This document shows positions 57,080 through 64,000 of a stretch of 64,000 nucleotides of DNA, in pieces (within the stretch, counting starts at the first letter, position 1; each line of letters starts with the position of its first letter). This stretch comes from Perkinsus olseni. Lineage: Eukaryota; Perkinsozoa; Perkinsida; Perkinsidae. Made by a program: the position numbers and the translations under genes. Where the stretch lies: the NCBI GenBank assembly GCA_013115135.1, contig JABANP010000100.1, positions 1 to 64,000 on the forward strand, written 5' to 3'. The notes below the pieces were generated by a model. It saw only the letters and a program-made list of their open reading frames with translations. It did not search any database and had not been told where the DNA came from.

Positions 57080-57848
57080 CGGTGTGGGGGAGGGGGTTGT
57101 GAGGACGGTTGTTGTTCAGGAAGTCCTCACTAAAGCTGCTGAGCTTCGTGGGTGAACAGAGTAGATGGGGAAAGGACGCCGTCTCTTACCAGTAACGTAT
57201 CTTCTTCCTTCTGTTCGCTTGTGTTGGCGGCTGGTCGGGACTCGCTGGAACTCTCTATCCACGGTTTTGCTTTCCGGTTTTGCGCACTCTTACAACTTGT
57301 CTCCCAGAATCGATCTCAATGACGGGCGGTGTTCAGGGGCGCGAGATTATGATTCCGAGCATATCAGCGTCCTTCTTCACTCTGCCGTTTTTCTATTTCC
57401 GTAAAAAGCCCCTATGGGTTCGAGTCAGTGTTATTCGATAAGTGATGACTAGTAGTCGTGTATAGGAGGTAGCAGTAGACTGAGCGCGAATATTTTTGTC
57501 ATTCGAGCCTCTGAAGGGACCGGGATTAACCGAATGCTTGGCTCCCACCATCTTGTTCTCCCCCTACCGAGCCCTGCAACGTTTCAGAAGCTTCGCAAGG
57601 AGTGGTATGAGCCTCGCGAGTAGACGTCTTAAATCGCGTGAGTTGTTTATCTCGGGTCATCTCTGCAAGATGTATGTGAGTTGTGGTACTGACTTCTCGC
57701 CTTGGCCGAAGTCCGCTCACGTTCGCTCAACTGCTGACCTCTTCCCCCTCTCAAGGATACTCAGTGCCGCTCCTCATGTCCACCGCTCTGGCCACAGGCT
57801 TCGTGCTGCTACCCTGTATCGCCACGGCTCTTCAGAGCGGCAACCTGG
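57080..57848. other. Region without a clear gene
   Basis: Several ORFs (for example plus-strand 57496-57840) lack motifs and consistent splicing. It is probably upstream sequence of the secreted protein gene that follows. Confidence 0.45.
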
Positions 57849-58714
57849 ATGTCAGTGTATCTTCGGATGCTGCTACTGCTGAGCAGGGTGATCGTGGTAG
57901 TCTCTCAGGTCCCAGTGACATCCGAGCAATACAGAAGCTTGGTCAAGCGCATTGAGCGCGTTGAAGATGCCGTTGGAGCGCTTGCGGTGAGTCGGCCATC
58001 CCATAGCTGCGAGACTGATGCCGCTCGTGAAGGCGCTGGAGTGCAATTGGTGATGTATCTGACTTGTCGTTCAACTCTTCACATTCGGGGAGGTCTCACT
58101 CACACTCATCTGCATGACAGGTCCCTGGCGTGGTTACACCGGAAATCTCAGGTTGCAGGCTCGAGTGGGATCGGAAAAAATTTGTTGTACTATTCGAAGC
58201 TGATCCCGAGAGCGCCGGAAGGGTCATCAAACGAACCAGGTTTGAGCAGCCGAATAAGTTGCGATGCCAGCACTATATCGGGTGGGTCATCGTGATACAG
58301 GAATAACACTCGAACTATGTGCGGGGTTTCAGAACGCCGCTCAGCTCTCCCTTTCTCGAGAGTATAGTTGGCCTCGTTTTCAGGGTGGAACGCAGCAAAT
58401 TCTCGATCATGACGGCTAGAAACAGTGACAAGGCAGTCTTCGAAACCGAAACCGACGACAAAATCGACGCGGCATACCAGCATTTTGCGCCTTTAATGCC
58501 TCTGGCTCACCTGGAGGGTGAAACTCTTGAAAGACTGAAGACTATGTTGCCTGATGGCAAGAACGAAGGCAGGTGCAGGAGGATATTCGCCCTCTTGGCG
58601 GCCAACCCTCCGAAGGGCTACGATTCAGAAATCGATTGGGTGACTGGATGGCACGCCGACAATGTACCAGAGCCGAACGTTCTTAGGAAACTCGCTGACA
58701 CTTGGAATGAGTAG
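57849..58714 (+). CDS. Secreted paralogue 1 of a small unknown family
   Basis: ATG 57849 gives a signal peptide (MSVYLRMLLLLSRVIVVVS). Then QYRSLVKRIERVEDAVGALA, an intron (GTGAGT...TGACAG) and VPGVVTPEISGCRLEWDRKK, FVVLFEADPESAGRVIKRTR. A second intron after QHYIG leads to VERSKFSIMTARNSDKAVFE, DAAYQHFAPLMPLAHLEGE and RRIFALLAANPPKGYDSEID, stop at 58714. Same exon plan and clear similarity to the gene at 62924-63581: CRLEW/CKIRW, IKRTRF/IELTRF, AYQHFAPLMPLAHL/AHEHFSSIMPFSHL, FALLAANPP/FAFLAAHPP. No known domain recognised. Confidence 0.65.
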
Positions 58715-59266
58715 GCTCATCAGTAGGTGTACACAGATCTATAATGAGGGCGGTGCTTATCAACATGGTGATATGGATATTTATCAAGCATGAGCAGTGT
58801 GTGTGATGTACTGTGTAACATGCCTTCTTCGGGTTAGCAGTGACACAGAGGGGCGGCGTTCTCCATCGGATACTCGGCTCTGTGATAAGGGACTTCGGAC
58901 TGACGAGAAGTTAGTGGTGGAGGGGATTGGGCGGCGCAGAGAAGTGGAGACAGCGGAGCCCTGAGTGCCGATTGCGGACTTCACGGGGATGCCCAACTCG
59001 GCTGTAGACAGCCTAACCCCAATAGAGAGCTCCGAGGTGAGGGTCCGAGTGTGAACGCATGGCACAGTGAGGCTTCCAGACGTTGTGGACCTCTGTGAGC
59101 AGCACAGTGCCGTGGCGTGGAGTAGTCGCCCGCCAAGAAGGAATCTTTTTCTCTTAGCGGTGTTATGTTGTCGTGGCTGGCGGATGGAGGGCTTCGCTGG
59201 CTTCGCTAGTTCCTCAGAGTGGATAAGTTCAGCTGTTTCCAGTTTAGTTTTGTTTTTCACCCGCCG
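58715..59266. other. Intergenic region
   Basis: 3' UTR of the secreted paralogue and upstream region of the R/S/G-rich gene. A minus-strand ORF (58784-59260) is compositional and lacks motifs. Confidence 0.5.
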
Positions 59267-60431
59267 ATGAGGTCCGCTACCAGTGGGAGCCGTTCCGGGG
59301 CGGAGGGCGGAGCCGCGGAGTGGGCACCGCGACTGCGTTGGAAGCCCACTAAATCAAGTGATGGGAATGGAGTGGTACGGCCCAGTCATCATCAAGGTGG
59401 CTCCTCCTCCCGCGGGGGTGTCGGTTCCGGCAGGGGCAGCGCAGAGGATAGGAAGCAGAACGCTCCTGCCGACGATCGCGGAAGAGCGGCGAGAGGGGGC
59501 CCCACTGAGAGGTATAACTCGAAGGAGCGTCGCAATAGGTCGAAGAGTAAGAGGGTCTCTCTCACACCGGTTGGACGGCGGAGCGACGCGGCCGTGTGGA
59601 AGCCGAAGCAGCCTGGTGGCTCAGCGGGTAATGGACCGGAGCGGCGGCGAGGCTGGAATGCTTCTCCGGGCTCGGGTGAATGGAGCTTCGAGAGCACCAC
59701 TGCAGAGCACAGCTGTAGCTCTGGTGAGAGGAAGGGGACGAGGAAGCCGAGCAACAAGGTTGTCCTGCAGCCGAAGCCCTCGGTTGTACCTCGCGGCAGT
59801 GGTCAGCATCCTGCTGCGGTTACTAGGAGTACAGAGAGGTCCTTGGAGAAGAACCAACGTCGCAGCTTTGGGGGAGCAGCGGCTGGGGCATCACCGAGCA
59901 TTGAGCCGGCCTTACCTCGTGGGAACTCGTGGAGTAGAGGAGTCTCGCGTCAATCCTCGAGCGATGAGTGGAGAGGAGACTCCCAGAGACAGCAGCACAC
60001 TGCTTGGGACAACGGTTGGAGGCAGGACAACAGCAACCGTCAATACAACAGAAGCCACGGCGAAGGTAGGCCTGGAAGGGACCTAGGTCGGACTAACTGT
60101 TCTCGTCGTAGGGGGAGTTGGCAAGGAGAGCCAAACCACCGGAGCGGCCACGGAGTGGTCCTCCTCCTGGACGTCGGGCAGGTGGGAGCAGGACTCTACG
60201 GAGATCTACCTGGGCCCGAAGTGGGGAGAAGAATCCTCTACTGTGCGCACCATCTTCTACGACCACAACGTCCCTCCACCGGGCGTTCCCAAGAATGCTG
60301 AGTTCTTCCACGACCCACCAGGGACATATGCTGTGTTGGACAGCGGAGATGGGAGGATCTCCAAAGCCTGGCATAGTTACGGTGATAGAGGTAAGCATCT
60401 GAGGCGACTAGAAGCTTCTTCGTTTCGATGA
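59267..60431 (+). CDS. Arg/Ser/Gly-rich protein, possibly RNA-binding
   Basis: ATG 59267 (MRSATSGSRSGAEGGAAEW). About 270 residues very rich in Arg, Ser, Gly and Lys with RGG-like and SR-like pieces (NRSKSKR, RRGWNASPGSGEW). A 46-nt intron (about 60066-60111) leads to a more ordered end: EIYLGPKWGEESS, IFYDHNVPPPGVPKNAEFF, YAVLDSGDGRISKAWHSYGD. A GT donor at 60391 follows. If it is not used the ORF stops at 60431. The next gene starts 40 bp later on the same strand and could be a continuation (fusion), but the phases differ by one base. Low-complexity composition suggests RNA binding; function unknown. Confidence 0.5.
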
Positions 60432-60470
60432 GATTACGACTTTGTCGCAGCGTTCGACTGATGGGCGGGG

Positions 60471-62369
60471 ATGCACAGTTGTTGTAGATTGCGTGTGCCG
60501 TTCAGGTCGTCTCCTGCATCCGAAGTGGATGTTGTGGTATTCCACGCCTCCTGCAACGATGGTATGGGTGCGGCCTACGCGGTCTACCAGGGCCTTCTCA
60601 ACGACAGACACAAGCGTGTCCGCCGCTCCGCTTCGAGAGGGACTACCGACGACGCCGCGTCTTGGTACGAGAAAGAGCAACGGCACGCTCCCACGGCGCC
60701 TGTGCGGGACGATCACATCCCGAAGTTCTTTGGGGAAGTTCACAGTCAGACCGATATCGAGTACGCCTACGAAGGGAAGAATGTCGTCCTGCTTGACTTC
60801 GTCTACACCAACAGAGCCATTCTGGAGGAACTCGGGAAGCACTGCAAGCGATGCATCATACTGGATCACCATCAGTCGACGGCAACGCAATGGATGACGG
60901 CCCCTGTGTCTGGCGTGGAGTATATCATCAATCAGCGGCAGAGCGCTTGCACTCTCGCGTGGGACTACTTTATGGGTCGTAACGCTCGAGTGCCGCTACT
61001 CTTGCGGTACATCGAGGACTGCGACATCGCCCGCTTCACCTACTACAACTCTAGCTACTTCCAGACGGGCTTCCGATGCAAACGAGCCGACTATGAGCCG
61101 CCAATCTTCACTCCAGGACAGATAGATGAGCAATGCCTTCGGGCCTTTGCTGACTGTGTTGACCGCGGCGACGAGTTCCTTAATGAGTGCATCGAGGCGG
61201 GCAGCTCGGGAGACGTCGACGAGCTTTACTATGATGTCCGGCAGCATGTGTGGCGCTCCAGACTTCGCCGGTTGAAACTCTTCCCTCACCTCCTTGCTCG
61301 GGTGGTGAACTGCTCCAGTCAAGCATTGAAAGGCCGCGTTATGGGAGAGATGTTGGAGTACCGAGGGCCGGGGATCGAACCGGCGGCCTGACGGCGTAGA
61401 AGCTCTGGAGGAGGGAGATGAGGAGGAGTTGGAGCCCAAGGCCGATTTGGCTGTTATTTATTTCTTCGATGACACAACGAGACGCTATCGGGTTTCTCTC
61501 AGCACAGACCGCGAGGACGTCGATGTTGCCGAAGTAAGCCTCAGTTCGTGTGATAGCGCGGCGGCCTCACTCAATAATCATCACTGTGGAGATTATCGTT
61601 TGGCCACAGAAAAACAGGCAAAATTTCTGAGACCAGTTTTTTTCGGCGAGAAGCTCGCCCCATTCGAAAGCTCTGGGAATTTTTTATTTAGTGAGCCGGG
61701 TCTCGGTCCTATCTTCCCACTTAAAATGATGTCCATCAGCTCTGGATGATTCTTTTGGACCGCACTATTGCTTTTTCTCAGATATGCACAGCCTACGGTG
61801 GCGGCGGCCATCAGTACGTAGGCGGTTTCTACTTCACTTGCCATCGGCCTGGCTCCAAGAGGAGTCCGCCGCCCAGCGACGACCCAAGTTGTGGTTACAC
61901 CGTTGATGAGATATTTGAACCGTTGGACCTCGACGCGGACGAGGAAGCCTCGGAGGCAGCAGCGGACTCTCCTTGCGCTGCGGAGCACTGGAACCTTGAG
62001 GCCACTGGTCGGGCGTCGATGTCCCTCCACATGGCACTCAGGGCTGGTGACGTAGCCCTTATTGATGGTGACACTGTGCAGGTTTTGGACTGCTACGTCT
62101 CAGAATGGGCTCGTCCGTTGGCTCGGGACGGTCGGAGGCCCTGGGCTCTTCGACCAGTTGAAGTCGAACTCTTCTCGCTAGCTATCAAGTGTTGGGATTC
62201 TCATCTTCTCCAGAAGAGGTTCGCGGCGTTCGGGCCGATTGTGGAGCCCGTCCGGAAGGAGATTGCCGGCATGACCGCGGCGGCATCGACCTCGTCAGCC
62301 TGCTCGCCGCCTCCACCGAAACGTGAACCTCCCCGAATTAAGAGATTGGATTCCTTTTCTGAATGTTAA
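60471..62369 (+). CDS. DHH/DHHA1-family phosphoesterase, one +1 frame break
   Basis: Phosphoesterase of the DHH superfamily (relatives hydrolyse nanoRNA, cyclic dinucleotides or pAp). VDVVVFHASCNDGMGAAYAV holds the first metal motif. Then KNVVLLDF, CIILDHHQSTATQW (the DHH motif), LLRYIEDCDIARFTYYNS and LLARVVNCSSQALKGRVMGE. The frame changes by +1 within 61355-61372 (TTG GAG TAC CGA GGG CCG), continuing ALEEGDEEELEPKADLAV, YFFDDTTRRYRVSL and DVDVAE. A 248-nt intron (61534-61781) precedes ICTAYGGGGHQYVGGF, the GGGH motif of DHHA1. A long tail with a Pro-rich end stops at 62369. The insert EGDEEELE is extra relative to bacterial enzymes. A 42-nt GT-AG candidate (61358-61399) does not restore the frame. 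Confidence 0.78.
61534..61781 (+). other. Long intron of the DHH phosphoesterase gene with U-rich Sm-like site
   Basis: GTAAGC...TTTCTCAG, 248 nt, about five times the usual intron here. It contains GGGAATTTTTTATTTAG (about 61675), reminiscent of an Sm-binding site, and a poly-T tract at 61637-61643. No snRNA or snoRNA signature could be assigned, so it is noted only. Confidence 0.3.
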
Positions 62370-62923
62370 CACGATGCTGCTATTTGTTATTGCTGTGAAT
62401 CTATATGTTCTGTGATTGTCTGCTGTATAATTTCTCGAGGCCCCAGTCGCAACCTTGAAGGCTGCTTGACTTGCGTTGTTGAGTAGTCGATGAGGATAAT
62501 CTCCGATACTGGGTGCCGTAGCGGTTACAGTGTTGTTGCCAGCTTTGGGTGAAGTCGGTTTTGTGAGGCAAAGGTAACAAAGGTGAGGGAGGAAATCTCG
62601 CCGCCTTGGTACAAATAAGAGGAAGTCCATAGAGTTCATATTCCATGTCCTCCGACTCTACAGCGGCTCCACCTGTTTTACGAAGCCGGTGTATTGCCCT
62701 TTTTTCCGAGTGGGAGAAGAGGGAGGTATCACCACGGTATCACCAGCTCCCCTGAAGACCATCCATGACTCTCTCTCATCGCGGTCCTAGCTCTACTCCA
62801 TGTGGTTGCGGCTCTCAAGAGCGCTGAGCGAAGCCCGATTGATGTAAGTCCACTTGTACTCGGGCTGAGCCCGACGGGCTCCATAGGGGTCAGCAACGGT
62901 ATGTGTCTCCTCGAGAGTATTGG
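62370..62923. other. Intergenic region
   Basis: Between the DHH gene stop and the second secreted paralogue. No ORF with motifs on either strand. Confidence 0.5.
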
Positions 62924-63581
62924 ATGCTTCAAGCTGAGGCTGTGTCTCTTGCATTGGTGCTGCCCGCCTTGCAGGTCCCCGGTGACGTATCTAATGGCTC
63001 CGGTGGCAAGAGTTGCAAGATTAGGTGGAGAAAGAAGGAATTGACTGTTTTCTTCTCACGTGACACCGAGAACGTTGAAAGGCTCATCGAGTTAACCCGA
63101 TTCCGGAACGAAGGCCACCAGTACAGGACGCTTCTTCATTTCATTGGGTAGGCTGTCGTGCTGTGATGATGCTTCCTCCTGAGGAGTTTTCAGCTGACCG
63201 ATCTATTCAGGTTGAGATTGGTGTGTACATATTCGTTTCAGGTCTCAAAAGGGGATATTCACTATTCACTCTGAACTTGGTGGTACAAAGATCAGGCTTA
63301 GGGACGTTACCGAAGTGGAGGAGGCGCACGAGCACTTCTCTTCCATTATGCCATTCTCTCACCTGAAGAAGGAAGATCTTGAGGAGCTGAAGGCCCTATT
63401 GCCTGATAAGGAGAAGACGGAAGGGTGCAGGGAGGTGTTCGCCTTCTTGGCGGCCCACCCGCCACCGGACTTCGACCAGGGCATGGATTGGGTGGCTGAG
63501 TTCCACCACAAGGCTTTACCCGTGCCAAAACTGACCAACGTTAAGAGGCTCGTGGATGAGTGGAAGGCGGCTCATGAGTAG
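62924..63581 (+). CDS. Secreted paralogue 2 of a small unknown family
   Basis: ATG 62924 gives a likely signal peptide (MLQAEAVSLALVLPALQ), then VPGDVSNGSGGKSCKIRWRK, KELTVFFSRDTENVERLIEL, TRFRNEGHQYRTLLHFIG, an intron (about 63149-63241, GTAGGC...TTTCAG), GSQKGIFTIHSELGGTKIRL, EEAHEHFSSIMPFSHLKKED and REVFAFLAAHPPPDFDQGMD, stop at 63581. All joins keep frame. Same domain order and intron position as the gene at 57849-58714, but without that gene's extra segment after the signal peptide. Function unknown; secretion inferred. Confidence 0.65.
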
Positions 63582-64000
63582 ACTGATCAAGCCTTATGTG
63601 TATTTCGAGTGTGCTGTTCATATTTATCAAACATTACTTCCATGTGTGTGATGCCCCCTGTGCGCTTTGTGTGATGAGAAATCCTCGAGTTCTGAGTCGC
63701 GGCTAATTATCCCGTTACTTGCCCCTGGTTGCCTTTGCCTTGAATTAGAAAGGCTCACCGAGTTACGTGTCCGTGCTGCTCTGTAGAAGGGTGCGCTTTG
63801 GCATGCGATCCTAGTCCAACTTGCCAATACTCACGCTTGCCTCACGAGTACTCCCGGTCCAGGAACCTGTTAGGCTAGAGAACCCTGCAAGTACAGCACC
63901 GAAACTGAAGTGCACCGGCAAATGCAGTACCTCTTGCCTGTTGCTAGAGAAACATGGCCTTCGAGTTGTAAGAGAACATCCCCCTTCTGGGGACCATATT
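63582..64000. other. Right-end flank, no gene seen
   Basis: 3' UTR of the second secreted paralogue, followed by sequence with only short motif-free ORFs up to the window edge. Confidence 0.5.

Noticed and set aside
60066..60111. Apparent frame break in the R/S/G-rich gene
   Set aside because: Explained by a 46-nt GT-AG intron.
59219..60301. Very long plus-strand ORF of 360 codons read as one exon
   Set aside because: Its last part (after about 60065) is in the wrong frame. Splicing leads to the better supported IFYDHNVPPPG end.
1..64000. CRISPR arrays, bacterial operons, IS elements or rRNA
   Set aside because: None seen. There are no regularly spaced direct repeats, no Shine-Dalgarno-driven gene chains and no transposase motif. 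Intron-rich genes exclude a prokaryotic source.

Overview
The window is eukaryotic nuclear DNA. Genes lie on both strands, are split by many short GT-AG introns (usually about 40-60 nt, some only 22-28 nt) and encode typical eukaryotic proteins: PCNA, eIF2-beta, Tom40, an importin, a DHHC acyltransferase, a PIF1 helicase, a SNARE, a TUTase and a serine carboxypeptidase. Compact genes, very short introns and a tandem gene array suggest a unicellular protist. An alveolate of the Perkinsus type is my best guess. That is inference from style, since no marker such as rRNA is present.

Layout: 1-1.5 kb, 3' end of a TUTase / non-canonical poly(A) polymerase (+). 1.8-2.7 kb, triose-phosphate/nucleotide-sugar type transporter (+). 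2.8-3.7 kb, CYB5D1-like cytochrome b5 protein (+). 3.8-5.9 kb, Cas1p/CASD1-type multi-membrane acyltransferase (+). 6.6-7.4 kb, eIF2-beta (-). 7.7-8.8 kb, PCNA (+). 9.0-9.9 kb, secreted protein of unknown family (+). 10.1-12.6 kb, serine carboxypeptidase (-). 12.7-17.2 kb is gene-poor and holds a PCNA gene fragment. 17.2-31 kb is a minus-strand tandem array of four units of acyl-protein-thioesterase-like alpha/beta hydrolases. 31.3-33.9 kb, PIF1 helicase (-). 34.7-35.5 kb, coiled-coil protein (-). 36.1-37.9 kb, DHHC palmitoyltransferase (-). 38.3-41.2 kb, Q/A-rich nuclear protein, possibly TAF4-like (-). 41.7-42.7 kb, Tom40 (-). 43-48.8 kb, importin-7-like karyopherin (-). 49.4-50.6 kb, ZCCHC4-like rRNA m6A methyltransferase (-). 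51.5-53.8 kb, betaine-aldehyde-type ALDH (+). 53.9-54.6 kb, SNARE (+). 55.5-56.1 kb, acidic protein (+). 57.8-58.7 and 62.9-63.6 kb, two secreted paralogues (+) flanking an R/S/G-rich gene and a DHH-family phosphoesterase (59.3-62.4 kb).

Two observations stand out. First, at least six otherwise intact, conserved genes (transporter, Cas1-like, PCNA, carboxypeptidase, Tom40 twice, DHH phosphoesterase) are readable only if one extra nucleotide is skipped inside an exon. The shift is always +1 and no intron explains it, except possibly at one Tom40 site. Several sites sit at CCC or GGG codons. Either the nuclear genes use +1 frameshifting or the assembly carries a biased one-base insertion error. 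Second, the hydrolase array replaces the catalytic serine of the nucleophile elbow by Tyr or Glu in five of eight modules while keeping the surrounding fold motif.

All exon models are hand-made from reading frames, splice consensus and remembered family motifs. No database search was possible.
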